64,000 nt of DNA from CAIKMD01 sp963803265 (GTDB lineage Bacteria; Pseudomonadota; Alphaproteobacteria; ATCC43930; CGMCC-115725), in NCBI GenBank assembly GCA_963803265.1, contig CAWDLZ010000020.1, positions 248,001-312,000 on the forward strand. The letters run 5' to 3'. Both the position numbers and the translations under genes were made by a program. Under the pieces are notes generated by a model. That model was not told the origin of the DNA, made no database searches, and worked only from the letters and a program-made list of their open reading frames with translations. Below, in pieces: positions 18,249 to 28,318 of this stretch (within the stretch, counting starts at the first letter, position 1; each line of letters opens with the position of its first letter).

Positions 18249-18455
18249 ATGGCGTCAGGCACAGTGAAGTGGTTCAACAGTCAAAAAGGTTACGGCTTTA
18301 TCCAGCCGGATGACGGCTCGAAGGACGTGTTCGTGCACATTTCGGCGGTCGAGCGCGCGGGCATCGGCAATCTCAACGAAGGCCAGAAAATCACCTACGA
18401 GATCGAGCGCGGCCAGCAGGGCAAGAGCTCGGCGGTGAATTTGAAGGTTTCCTGA
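18249..18455 (+). CDS. cspA: Cold-shock domain protein
   Basis: A 68-residue single cold-shock domain. RNP1 is KGYGFIQP and RNP2 is VFVHISAVE, with the usual opening MASGTVKWFNSQ. These proteins bind single-stranded nucleic acids and melt RNA structure in the cytoplasm. A GGGAG lies eight bases before the ATG at 18249; the frame is open further upstream but that part does not resemble the family. A strong hairpin follows at 18461-18486. It begins a run of small stress-type genes. Confidence 0.97.
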   Translation: MASGTVKWFNSQKGYGFIQPDDGSKDVFVHISAVERAGIGNLNEGQKITYEIERGQQGKSSAVNLKVS

Positions 18456-18460
18456 TCGCC

Positions 18461-18495
18461 CGGGCCGCCGGACGCCCGGCGGCCCGCGGGTTTCT
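18461..18495 (+). terminator. Probable intrinsic terminator after cspA
   Basis: A ten-base-pair GC stem (GGGCCGCCGG / CCGGCGGCCC at 18462-18471 and 18476-18485, four-base loop, extended by one C-G pair) sits six bases after the cspA stop and is followed by GGGTTTCTATT. The U-tract is weak, so termination may be partial. Confidence 0.6.
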
Positions 18496-18579
18496 ATTCG
18501 AACCCGCGCGACGGTTCGACCTTTGCGAGAATTCTTCAATTGCCCGCTTACCGCCTAGCGAGTAGCGAAAGGAGACTTT

Positions 18580-18753
18580 ATGCCGTTCAAGCCGAACTAC
18601 AATATGCAGCGCTCCGAACGGCGACGCTCCAAGCTCGCAAAACAGGAGAAGAAGCTCCTGGAGAGGCAGGAAGCGGTTGCTCTGCGTAAGGCCGCGCGCG
18701 CCACGGAGCCGCCGGGTCCAGCGGCGCCCGAGGCGGAAGGCGACCTGAAATAA
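18580..18753 (+). CDS. Small basic alphaproteobacterial protein
   Basis: A 57-residue, highly charged protein opening MPFKPNYNMQRSERRRSKL and continuing KQEKKLLERQEAVALRKA, likely one long helix, with a proline/alanine/glutamate tail. A strong AAAGGAGA lies before the ATG. Proteins beginning MPFKPNYN- are small conserved hypotheticals in many alphaproteobacteria and often sit next to cold-shock genes. The high charge suggests nucleic-acid or ribosome association, but the function is unknown. Confidence 0.8.
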   Translation: MPFKPNYNMQRSERRRSKLAKQEKKLLERQEAVALRKAARATEPPGPAAPEAEGDLK

Positions 18754-18785
18754 CCGCCGGCATCATCTGAGAATGGCAGGAGCCG

Positions 18786-19008
18786 ATGGCTATCAAGAAA
18801 CGAGCCGATAGCGCGTTTGTGACGTTTGACGTCACTTACGAGAATGGGGCGCTGAGCTCCAATCGCCGGGTGCCCAGCACGGTGCTGGGCGGCCTCGACG
18901 GAGGATCTTCCCGCGAAGGCGATCATCGAGACGCAGGACCGCGCCATTGCCGAGGCAGCCGGCCGGCGCAGCATGGCGATTAAATCGATCGTGCGGTCGC
19001 CGCGTTAG
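18786..19008 (+). pseudogene. Small conserved stress-island protein, one-base frameshift
   Basis: The reading starts MAIKKRADSAFVTFDVTYE and continues GALSSNRRVPSTVLGGLD; after position 18900 the conserved continuation is one frame on (EDLPAKAIIETQDRAIAEAA, ending SIVRSPR and a TAG at 19006-19008). Removing one G at 18900-18901 restores a 73-residue protein. Similar short proteins with an F-x-T-F-D-V-x-Y-E-D-G start and an SNRRVP core occur in alphaproteobacteria, without known function. As given, the frame ends in an unrelated tail at 18983. Confidence 0.6.
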
Positions 19009-19028
19009 CGAGGCGGGGCGACAACCGG

Positions 19029-19169
19029 CTAGGGCTTCCGGGCCCCGGGCTTGGCGGTGTTGCGCAATTGCTGCGCATAGCTCGATCCCGCCGCCGCCTT
19101 GAGTTTCTCGGCCACTGCCTTCTTGGGCTTCTTGGCTTCCCAATTCGACCTCATCTGCCCTTTCGCCAT
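19029..19169 (-). CDS. Small lysine-rich protein
   Basis: A 46-residue protein opening MAKGQMRSNWEAKKPKK and ending RNTAKPGARKP, with GGAGGGGATC directly before the ATG. Short MAKGQMR-N-x-E-x-K-K-P-K-K proteins are widespread small hypotheticals in rhizobia and relatives. It is too short for routine gene finders but the ribosome-binding site and recognisable N-terminus support it. Function unknown. Confidence 0.75.
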   Translation of the reverse strand: MAKGQMRSNWEAKKPKKAVAEKLKAAAGSSYAQQLRNTAKPGARKP

Positions 19170-19238
19170 GATCCCCTCCATTGCCATCAATTCGCGCGGA
19201 GCGCGACGATGCAGTCTATCAGCGGCGGTCCGGACATC

Positions 19239-19991
19239 TCAACCGGCATTGTCCTGCATAAACAGCTTGAGATCGGCGACGAGGCCCTCGTCGCGCTCAA
19301 TTCCATACTCCGTCCGGCCCGCCGCTCCATTCTCGATGACCATGAGAGTAGCCGGGTTGTCGCTCTCGAAGACGCGGAGGCTGCGGCCCGCGACATCGAT
19401 CTCGGCCAGCTTGCCCTTGAGGGGAGAAGTCGCCGCGCGCGCGCTGACATCGACAAGCTCGACCAATCCCGCCGCGGTAATGCCTGCCGCCTCGACCTGG
19501 CGATGAATGGCGGCCGCCGCCGCCGCTTTTGCGTCTCGCTCGGCCTGCGATTCCCGTTCCTGCGCCGTGCTGCGGCGGCGGTGCTCCTCGAATTGCGCGC
19601 CAACCCGTCGGAGGAACGCGGCGGCGGCCATTTCCCGCGTGTCGATCCAGTCTTCCGCTGAAGTCCACGCACCGGCGAGCCAGGAGCGCGTTTCCTGATT
19701 TTGGATCTCCTTCAAGCGCTCCGCTCGCAACAACTCGGCCCAACGCTTTTGCGCGGGAGCCCCCTTGATCTCGGGCAATGCGGCGCCAGCCGCCGCCACG
19801 CGGCCACCGGTCGGAATTTTAGCGGGCTCGGCGGATCGGCCGGCGGCGTAGCGCTTCTTTACCTGTTCGAAGTGACGACGGTACTCGGCTTCCCATTCGT
19901 CGCTGTCTTCGTCGGGCAGGATGCCATGCTTATCGAGGAAGAAACGCGTGGTCTCCTCGATCGCCTTCTCCCTCACCAGCTTCAAATCCAT
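19239..19991 (-). CDS. Hypothetical protein with coiled-coil centre
   Basis: A 250-residue protein not assigned to a family. The N-terminal 60 residues are charged and helical (MDLKLVREKAIEETTRFFL, EWEAEYRRHFEQVKKRYAAG). A central alanine/glutamate/arginine-rich stretch (about residues 100-160) is predicted by eye to be coiled coil. The C-terminal 80 residues form a likely beta-rich module (GLVELVDVSARAATSPLKGK, SLRVFESDNPATLMVIENG). There is no signal peptide or membrane segment, so it is cytoplasmic. The start at 19991 gives a cleaner N-terminus than the upstream possibility at 20024. Its place among chaperone and cold-shock genes suggests a stress role. Confidence 0.65.
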   Translation of the reverse strand: MDLKLVREKAIEETTRFFLDKHGILPDEDSDEWEAEYRRHFEQVKKRYAAGRSAEPAKIPTGGRVAAAGAALPEIKGAPAQKRWAELLRAERLKEIQNQETRSWLAGAWTSAEDWIDTREMAAAAFLRRVGAQFEEHRRRSTAQERESQAERDAKAAAAAAIHRQVEAAGITAAGLVELVDVSARAATSPLKGKLAEIDVAGRSLRVFESDNPATLMVIENGAAGRTEYGIERDEGLVADLKLFMQDNAG

Positions 19992-20080
19992 GGCGCGGGC
20001 TCCTGCCGCTGGCGCATCCTCCACCTATTCGTGTGCTCCCTATCAGGGGCCGTCAAGCGGCCCGGATCGATAACGCCCGG

Positions 20081-20308
20081 TCAGTCGGTCTTCTCGGCTG
20101 GATCCGCCACGCGCAGGAACCGTCTCGTATCGGCCATGACCGCGAGCGACAGCGTCTTGCATGTCGTGGCATCGGAGATCGAGGTGAGAGTGGCGTATTC
20201 GATGCCGTCGGAACCGGTGAATATCGCGGATAATACCCATGCCGCGCTTTGAAACCGGGCCTGAACATCCCGAAATCGCTGGCCGACGAGCGGTTGATCG
20301 GAAGCCAT
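20081..20308 (-). CDS. Small conserved hypothetical protein
   Basis: A 75-residue protein opening MASDQPLVGQRFRDVQARF, then VFSAIFTGSDGIEYA-like sequence and SDATTCKTLSLAVMADTRRF, ending ADPAEKTD. The alternation of short beta-type segments resembles small single-domain hypotheticals of alphaproteobacteria. There is no membrane segment or signal peptide. It lies downstream of groEL on the same strand (103-base gap). Function unknown. Confidence 0.6.
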   Translation of the reverse strand: MASDQPLVGQRFRDVQARFQSAAWVLSAIFTGSDGIEYATLTSISDATTCKTLSLAVMADTRRFLRVADPAEKTD

Positions 20309-20411
20309 GTCGTGCCTTTACATAATACCGTACCAACGGACCACAGGCCGGAACGGCAGCGAATGTGCGGCGAAAGGCCGCCAACCGGCGTGGGCCGCGG
20401 TCGGACCTTTG

Positions 20412-22067
20412 CTAGAAGCCCATCCCGCCCATCCCGCCCATGCCACCCATGCCACCGCCGGGCGGCATCGCCGGAGCGCCCGGCTCCTCCGGAATCTCGG
20501 CCACCATCGCTTCCGTGGTGATGAGCAGCGCTGCCACCGATGCCGCACCTTGCAGCGCCAGACGAACTACCTTGGTCGGGTCGATGATGCCGGCCTTCAC
20601 CATATCCGTGAAATTGCCGGTCTGCGCATCGTATCCGTAATTCGGCTCGCCCTTTTCCAAGAGCTTGCCGACGACAATCGAGCCGTCCGCACCGGCGTTT
20701 TCGGCGATCAGGCGGGCCGGCGCCTGCAGCGCGCGGCGGACGATGTCGATGCCGACCTTTTGGTCGTTGTTCCCCGGCTTCAATCGAGCCAAAGATGTCG
20801 TGGCATAGAGCAGAGCGGCGCCGCCGCCGCTGACCACGCCCTCCTCGACCGCGGCGCGGGTCGCATGCATCGCGTCATCGACGCGATCCTTGCGCTCTTT
20901 CACCTCGATCTCAGTGGCGCCGCCGACCCGGATGATCGCGACTCCGCCGGCAAGCTTCGCCAGCCGCTCTTGCAGCTTTTCCTTGTCGTAGTCCGACGTG
21001 GTTTCCTCGATTTGCGCCTTGATCTGGGCGACGCGCGCCGCGATCTCGGTCTTCTTGCCGGCGCCGTCGATGATCGTGGTGTTGTCCTTGTCGATGTGGA
21101 TCTTCTTGGCCTTGCCCAACATGTCCAGCGTCACGTTTTCGAGCTTGATGCCGAGGTCTTCCGAGATCAACTGACCGTTGGTCAGGATGGCGATGTCCTC
21201 GAGCATCGACTTGCGGCGATCGCCGAAGCCGGGCGCCTTGACTGCGGCGACCTTGAGGCCGCCACGCAATTTGTTGACGACGAGAGTCGCCAGCGCCTCG
21301 CCCTCGATATCCTCGGAAACGATCAGCAAGGGCTTGCCCGATTGCACCACCGCCTCGAGAACCGGAAGCATGGGCTGGAGACTGGAGAGCTTCTTTTCGT
21401 GAAGCAGGATATAGGGGTTTTCGAGCTCGACGATCATCTTCTCGGCATTGGTGACGAAATAGGGCGAGAGATAGCCGCGGTCGAACTGCATGCCTTCGAC
21501 CACGTCGAGTTCGGTCGCGGTGCCCTTGGCCTCCTCGACCGTGATCACGCCTTCATTGCCGACCTTCGCCATGGCCTTGGCGATCATCTCGCCGATCTCT
21601 TGGTCGCCGTTGGCCGAAATGGTGCCGACTTGCGCGATCTCGGCATTGGTCGAAACCTTCTTCGAGCGCTTCTTGATGTCCTCGATGACGGCTTCCACCG
21701 CCATATCGACACCGCGCTTCAAGTCCATCGGGTTCATGCCGGCGGCAACCGCCTTGGCACCTTCCCGCACGATTGCCTGGGCCAGCACGGTCGCCGTGGT
21801 GGTGCCATCGCCGGCGAGATCGCTGGTCCTCGAGGCAACCTCCTTGACCAATTGGGCGCCCATGTTCTCGAACTTGTCCGAGAGCTCGATATCCTTGGCC
21901 ACGGTCACGCCGTCCTTGGTGATGCGCGGCGCGCCATAGGCCTTGTCGAGGACGACGTTGCGGCCCTTGGGGCCCAGCGTCACCTTGACAGCGTTCGCGA
22001 GAATGTCGACGCCGCGCAGCATCCGCTCGCGCGCGTCGTTTTGAAATCTTACTTGTTTTGCTGCCAT
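20412..22067 (-). CDS. groEL: Chaperonin GroEL
   Basis: A 551-residue 60-kDa chaperonin. Typical sequence includes VKVTLGPKGRNVVLDKAYG, DGTTTATVLAQAIVREG, the apical-domain stretch KPLLIVSEDIEGEALATLVV, GGVAIIRVGGATEIEVKERK, and a C-terminal GGM repeat tail (GGGMGGMGGMGGMGF). It folds proteins in the cytoplasm with GroES and ATP. The start at 22067 (MAAKQVRFQND) gives the normal length; the frame upstream is unrelated. groES precedes it by 14 bases. The unit is under a CIRCE operator. Many alphaproteobacteria have several groESL copies; whether this is the main one cannot be told from the window. Confidence 0.98.
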   Translation of the reverse strand: MAAKQVRFQNDARERMLRGVDILANAVKVTLGPKGRNVVLDKAYGAPRITKDGVTVAKDIELSDKFENMGAQLVKEVASRTSDLAGDGTTTATVLAQAIVREGAKAVAAGMNPMDLKRGVDMAVEAVIEDIKKRSKKVSTNAEIAQVGTISANGDQEIGEMIAKAMAKVGNEGVITVEEAKGTATELDVVEGMQFDRGYLSPYFVTNAEKMIVELENPYILLHEKKLSSLQPMLPVLEAVVQSGKPLLIVSEDIEGEALATLVVNKLRGGLKVAAVKAPGFGDRRKSMLEDIAILTNGQLISEDLGIKLENVTLDMLGKAKKIHIDKDNTTIIDGAGKKTEIAARVAQIKAQIEETTSDYDKEKLQERLAKLAGGVAIIRVGGATEIEVKERKDRVDDAMHATRAAVEEGVVSGGGAALLYATTSLARLKPGNNDQKVGIDIVRRALQAPARLIAENAGADGSIVVGKLLEKGEPNYGYDAQTGNFTDMVKAGIIDPTKVVRLALQGAASVAALLITTEAMVAEIPEEPGAPAMPPGGGMGGMGGMGGMGF

Positions 22068-22081
22068 GTGAATGTGCCTCC

Positions 22082-22396
22082 TCAGGCCACTTTCTTTTTC
22101 GAGCTCGTCTGCTCGATAACGCCCATGATGTCGGACCCGTTCATGATGAGAAGCTCTTGCCCATCGAGCTTGACCTCCGTGCCCGACCACTTTCCGAAGA
22201 GGACCCGATCGCCTGGCTCGACATCGAGCGGCGTCAACACGCCTTTCTCGTTGCGCGCCCCCGGTCCTGCGGCAATGACTTCGCCTTCCGACGGCTTTTC
22301 TTGGACGGTATCGGGGATGATGATGCCGCCGGACGTCTTTTCCTCAGAGGTCAGACGCCGGATGACCACACGGTCATGTAACGGACGGAATTTCAT
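22082..22396 (-). CDS. groES: Co-chaperonin GroES
   Basis: A 104-residue co-chaperonin, first gene of the groESL unit. It opens MKFRPLHDRVVIRRLTSEE, has the mobile loop KTSGGIIIPDTVQEKP that docks on GroEL, and the conserved VLFGKWSGTEVKLDGQELLIM segment. It caps the GroEL ring. A CIRCE element lies 46-72 bases upstream of the ATG, indicating HrcA control. Confidence 0.98.
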   Translation of the reverse strand: MKFRPLHDRVVIRRLTSEEKTSGGIIIPDTVQEKPSEGEVIAAGPGARNEKGVLTPLDVEPGDRVLFGKWSGTEVKLDGQELLIMNGSDIMGVIEQTSSKKKVA

Positions 22397-22441
22397 GAAA
22401 AGCCTTTCCGAAATGGGAACGGGGCGACCGCGGTCGGATGA

Positions 22442-22468
22442 CTGGCACTTGATTACTGTGAGTGCTAA
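22442..22468 (-). promoter_or_regulatory. CIRCE operator (HrcA site) of groESL
   Basis: On the groESL strand the sequence is TTAGCACTC, nine bases, then AAGTGCCAG. The first half matches the CIRCE consensus perfectly, and six of nine bases of the second half match GAGTGCTAA. HrcA represses heat-shock operons through this element. The degenerate right arm implies somewhat weaker binding. A possible sigma-32-like pattern (ATTG, 17 bases, CTTTATT) overlaps its upstream edge but is too weak to call. Confidence 0.88.
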
Positions 22469-22553
22469 TAAAGGTGGCGCGCCGGACCGGCAATGTCAAT
22501 GACGCAATTGGCGTCGACGGGCCAAGGCGCGCGCCGCCCGGTTGCAAAATCGC

Positions 22554-22581
22554 TTGTCAATCCCCATTTATTTTGTATCAA
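22554..22581 (+). promoter_or_regulatory. Possible sigma-70 promoter
   Basis: TTGTCA (22554-22559), a 16-base AT-rich spacer and TATCAA (22576-22581) form a plausible -35/-10 pair 123 bases before the small gene at 22704. The unusually AT-rich patch for this GC-rich window supports a regulatory role, but the -10 match is modest. Confidence 0.35.
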
Positions 22582-22703
22582 CGGCGTTGCACACCATGCT
22601 GTCGCACTTTTCTGCGATGCCGTCCCCGAATTCCGAACAGAGCCTTTGTTCAGCCTGGGATCATTCCGGCTGAACGCCATAGGAATTGGAGCAAAGAACC
22701 GCC

Positions 22704-22892
22704 ATGCCCCCGCCGCATAAATACAAAGTCGGCCGCTCGGTCGAGGTGATCGCAAGCGCCTTGCATCCCAGACCGCTGGGGCGTTTTGAAATCGTTCGTG
22801 CGCTCCCGGTGGAGCGCGGAATCCACCAGTACCGGATCAAGTCGGTGCTGGATGGCCACGAACGCGTCGTTGCCGAGAGCGAACTGGCCTAG
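22704..22892 (+). CDS. Small conserved protein of the stress island
   Basis: A 62-residue protein opening MPPPHKYKVGRSVEVIAS and containing GRFEIVRALPVERGIHQYRIKSVLDGHERVVAESELA. The pattern F-E-I-V-R-x-L-P, then QYRIKS and H-E-R-V-V-x-E-S-x-L is shared by many alphaproteobacterial small hypotheticals of about 60-80 residues; by its length and beta-strand alternation it looks like a small SH3-like barrel. GGAG upstream supports expression. Function unknown. Confidence 0.75.
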   Translation: MPPPHKYKVGRSVEVIASALHPRPLGRFEIVRALPVERGIHQYRIKSVLDGHERVVAESELA

Positions 22893-22948
22893 CCAACCGC
22901 AACCCGCCGGCGCCGAAAAGGCCGCCCATCCTCCCCTTAAGGTAAATC

Positions 22949-23260
22949 ATGGCATTCAAGAACTGGCACCAAATTTCGAAGGAACGAGCCGATACCGGCG
23001 AGCGCTGGACCGTGATTTGGGATACCACGCGCAAGACCGAAAGCGACGGCCGCAACAAAGCCGTCGAGCAATTCCAAACCGCCGCGCTCGACCGCGCCAA
23101 GCACCTCCTGAGAATGGGCTTCATCGTCTACGAGATCCGCGATCCGACCGGTGCTCTCTTCCTCGCCGAGGCCGATATCAAACAGCGTGTCGGTTTGGAG
23201 CCCGAAGCGGTCGCCGTGCCTCCGCGTTTGCCGCCAACCGATACGATCGGCGCGATTTAA
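22949..23260 (+). CDS. Conserved hypothetical protein, 103 aa
   Basis: A 103-residue soluble protein: MAFKNWHQISKERADTGERW, then TVIWDTTRKTESDGRNKAVEQ, ALDRAKHLLRMGFIVYEIRD and a proline-rich end. The middle reads as strand-helix-strand with RAKHLLRMGFIVYEI resembling the helix and strand of small response-type domains. It lies between the small 62-residue protein and hsp20 on the same strand. No family is recognised. Confidence 0.7.
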   Translation: MAFKNWHQISKERADTGERWTVIWDTTRKTESDGRNKAVEQFQTAALDRAKHLLRMGFIVYEIRDPTGALFLAEADIKQRVGLEPEAVAVPPRLPPTDTIGAI

Positions 23261-23425
23261 GCGCGCGGTCGCGGGGGAATGGATGGCGGGCTGTCCATAA
23301 GGGCCTCGCGACCGGCTCGGCTTATGCCCTTGGGGAGCCGGCCGGGCGCAGGTTCCAAGGTCCTCGACGCTCGCCAACCGAATGACTATCTATAGTCGGA
23401 AACCAGGGGCGAGCTCGACGAAATC

Positions 23426-23830
23426 ATGCCACCACGCGAACCTTCGATCTGGATGTGGGCGGAAGCGGTCCGGATGCTCGACCGCGCCGAGCGTCTCCAG
23501 CAGCGGTTTTTCGAGCCCGGCCGCGCCGCGCGCCAGCCCTGCTGGGAGCCGCCCGTGGACGTGTTCGAGACCGCCACCGGTTACTTCATCGAGATCGCGC
23601 TCCCCGGGGTCGATCCGCAGCAGATCGAGACCCGGTTCGATAACGGCGAATTGGTCGTTATCGGCAAGCGCGACCTGCCGGTGACCGCCGAGCCGGCGGT
23701 CATCCGCCGCCTCGAAATCCCCTACGGACGGTTCGAGCGCCGCATCGCCCTGCCGCGCGGCCGCTATGAGCTTGGCCGGCGCGAGATCGTCTCCGGATGC
23801 CTCCTGCTTTCCCTCCGCAAGCTCTCCTGA
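23426..23830 (+). CDS. Hsp20/alpha-crystallin family small heat-shock protein
   Basis: A 134-residue small heat-shock protein. The alpha-crystallin domain starts at WEPPVDVFETATGYFIEIALPG and has DPQQIETRFDNGELVVIGKR, RRLEIPYGRFERRIALPRG and the end EIVSGCLLLSLRK. The usual C-terminal I-x-I/V anchoring motif is not present: the protein ends LRKLS, so oligomer assembly may differ. It holds unfolded proteins for refolding by ATP-dependent chaperones. The Lon gene starts 16 bases after its stop, so the two are probably co-transcribed. Confidence 0.9.
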   Translation: MPPREPSIWMWAEAVRMLDRAERLQQRFFEPGRAARQPCWEPPVDVFETATGYFIEIALPGVDPQQIETRFDNGELVVIGKRDLPVTAEPAVIRRLEIPYGRFERRIALPRGRYELGRREIVSGCLLLSLRKLS

Positions 23831-23846
23831 AGACCCAGATAACAGC

Positions 23847-26297
<2,451 letters not shown>

Positions 26298-26354
26298 GCT
26301 TCGAGCCAGGCGCTCGATGTCCGCCGCGTCCGGCGCGGCTCAAGGAGATCGACG

Positions 26355-27347
26355 ATGCACGCCATGGTGCTCGGCCGGCAGCCGAACCAGGCGCTCGCCT
26401 GGACCGACGTAGCATCGCCGCGACCGGACGAGCATGAGGTATTGATCCGGGTCCATGCTTGCGGCGTTTGCCGGACCGACCTCCATGTCGTCGACCGCGA
26501 ATTGCCCGAGCCGAAGCTGCCCTTGATCCTCGGCCATGAGATCGTCGGCGTCGTGATCGAGAAAGGCGCGCAGGTCGACCGCTTCGCGGTGGGCGACCGG
26601 GTCGGCGTGCCCTGGCTCGGCTGGACCTGCGGAAGCTGCGTCTATTGCCGCTCGGGCCGGGAGAATCTCTGCGACCATGCCCGTTTCACCGGCTACCAGA
26701 TCGATGGCGGCTACGCCGAGTTCACCGTCGCCGATCAACGCTATTGTTTCGCGCTGCCTTCGGCCTATACCGACGTCGAAGCGGCGCCTCTGCTGTGCGC
26801 CGGGCTGATCGGCTATCGCGCGCTGCGCATGGCGGGCGATGCCAGAAGGCTTGGTATCTATGGCTTCGGCGCCGCGGCGCACATCGTCGCCCAAGTGGCC
26901 AAGCATCAGGGACGCAAGATTTATGCCTTCACGCGCTCCGGCGATGAGGCGAGCCAGGGCTTCGCGCGAGAGCTCGGCGCGGCCTGGGCCGGCGCATCCG
27001 AGACGATGCCGCCCGAAAAACTCGACGCCGCGGTGATTTTCGCGCCCGTCGGAGCGCTCGTGCCCACGGCCTTGCGCGCCACCGCGAAGGGCGGAACCGT
27101 GGTCTGCGCCGGGATCCATATGAGCGACATACCGGCTTTCCCTTACGAGATATTATGGCAGGAGCGCACCCTCCGCTCGGTCGCGAACCTGACCCGCCGC
27201 GACGCCGAGGAGTTCCTCGCCTTGGCGCCTCGAGTCCCGGTCAAGACGCGGACGACCGCCTACCCGCTCGCGCGCGCCAACGAGGCGCTCGACGATTTGC
27301 GTCATGGCCGATTCGATGGCGCCGCCGTCCTCGTCCCGACTCTATAG
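26355..27347 (+). CDS. Zinc-dependent alcohol dehydrogenase (AdhP-like)
   Basis: A 330-residue medium-chain dehydrogenase. Catalytic zinc ligands fit the CGVCRTDLH segment and H61-E62 (GHEIVGVV). The structural zinc loop is CGSCVYCRSGRENLC. The nucleotide fold has YGFGAAAHIVAQVAKHQG. This matches the zinc-dependent alcohol dehydrogenase family that follows stress and low-oxygen genes in several rhizobia. It oxidises alcohols or reduces aldehydes with NAD(P). It follows lon by 57 bases and may be the last gene of the hsp20-lon run. Confidence 0.9.
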   Translation: MHAMVLGRQPNQALAWTDVASPRPDEHEVLIRVHACGVCRTDLHVVDRELPEPKLPLILGHEIVGVVIEKGAQVDRFAVGDRVGVPWLGWTCGSCVYCRSGRENLCDHARFTGYQIDGGYAEFTVADQRYCFALPSAYTDVEAAPLLCAGLIGYRALRMAGDARRLGIYGFGAAAHIVAQVAKHQGRKIYAFTRSGDEASQGFARELGAAWAGASETMPPEKLDAAVIFAPVGALVPTALRATAKGGTVVCAGIHMSDIPAFPYEILWQERTLRSVANLTRRDAEEFLALAPRVPVKTRTTAYPLARANEALDDLRHGRFDGAAVLVPTL

Positions 27348-27527
27348 CGGATGCTCGACGCCCCACGAGCTGCGCAGCTTGTTCGGAACCTGCGCGCCGG
27401 TCTGGTCGAAGGCGTTGGGCGTCGGCGGCACGCGCATCGCATAGACGAAGGCGCAGAACGCCAGAGTGATCGCGCTCCAGACCCAGATGCGGCGGCGGAT
27501 GCCCAAGAACGACTTCTTCCCGGTCAT
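27342..27527 (-). CDS. Small single-helix membrane protein
   Basis: A 61-residue protein: a basic N-terminus (MTGKKSFLGIRRRIW), one membrane helix (VWSAITLAFCAFVYAM) and a polar C-terminal tail with PNAFDQTGAQVPNKLRSSW. By the positive-inside rule the N-terminus is cytoplasmic. It overlaps the 3' end of the alcohol dehydrogenase by six bases on the opposite strand. Function unknown. Confidence 0.6.
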   Translation of the reverse strand: MTGKKSFLGIRRRIWVWSAITLAFCAFVYAMRVPPTPNAFDQTGAQVPNKLRSSWGVEHPL

Positions 27528-27570
27528 GACGCAAGGCTAGGCTAGCCAAGGTTAACGTTTCGTTGACGGC

Positions 27571-28221
27571 TCAAGCCCCGGGGAAAGACAACAGCCGCTT
27601 CATCCGCGCCGAGAATCCGTGGCGCAGGCGCTCGCGCCGGACCACCGCCTCGCTCACGACCCAGTTGAGCTGGACCACGCGGCGAGCGCCGCTGGCCGGC
27701 GCGTGGCCATGCCAGGATCGCGGGCCGACGCGAAACGCGAGCAGGGTTCCGGCCGCGGGCGGCACCTCGGTCACCATGTCGTCGAGACCGTGCGGCGAGC
27801 GCAGGAGCCGCAGCCTGCCGCCCGGCGCTTCCCAAGCCTCGTTCATGTAGACGAGCACGGTGATGAGCTTCGAAGCGGTGTCGGTATGAATGCTGCCATC
27901 CTTGGGATGGGCCTGGCCGCGCACCGTGACCATGGTCGGGCGGCCTTCGAGCTCGATCCCGAATTTGCCCGCGAAGGCGGCGCGCATCTCGGGCCCTTCC
28001 AATTCGGCGAGGAAGTCTTGGAACACCGGGCCGAAGCGAAGATCGGCAATGGGGAAACTGCCCGGCTGGTCGATCTTCGGATAAGCCGCCGACAGAGCGG
28101 CGCGTTGAGCGGGGGGAACGAACCCGGGCACCACGAGATAGGGAAAGGGATCGGTGACGAGCGGCGTCGCCTCGAAGAGCGCGAGATCGATGAAGCGCTG
28201 GGTCACCTCGCTTGCCGTCAT
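27571..28221 (-). CDS. 2OG-Fe(II) dioxygenase-fold protein
   Basis: A protein of about 216 residues with the double-stranded beta-helix of 2-oxoglutarate/iron oxygenases. The iron motif is H-x-D in DGSIHTDTASKLITVLVYMN, the distal histidine is in SWHGHAP, and the 2OG-binding arginine fits GARRVVQLNWV. The start is uncertain: M at 28221 (MTASEVTQRF) avoids overlap with the divergent Nudix gene, but the frame is open to 28338. Such proteins hydroxylate proteins or small molecules; the neighbourhood gives no clear substrate. Confidence 0.8.
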   Translation of the reverse strand: MTASEVTQRFIDLALFEATPLVTDPFPYLVVPGFVPPAQRAALSAAYPKIDQPGSFPIADLRFGPVFQDFLAELEGPEMRAAFAGKFGIELEGRPTMVTVRGQAHPKDGSIHTDTASKLITVLVYMNEAWEAPGGRLRLLRSPHGLDDMVTEVPPAAGTLLAFRVGPRSWHGHAPASGARRVVQLNWVVSEAVVRRERLRHGFSARMKRLLSFPGA

Positions 28222-28318
28222 GCACGGCATCATAAAGCGCAGCGGCTGCTCGCGCCACAGGAGCCCCGGCTCCGCCTTGGCTGGCGGGCGTGCCGCCCAG
28301 AAGTCTAGATTTCGCCGC

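Noticed and set aside
22467..22499. Sigma-70 promoter for groESL using TTGACA and TTTATT
   Set aside because: The spacer would be about 21 bases, too long for sigma-70; a sigma-32-like alternative is also weak.
20307..22502. 731-codon open frame opposite groEL/groES
   Set aside because: It is a codon-composition shadow of the GC-rich groESL genes; its product has no family features, while the opposite strand is unmistakable GroEL/GroES.
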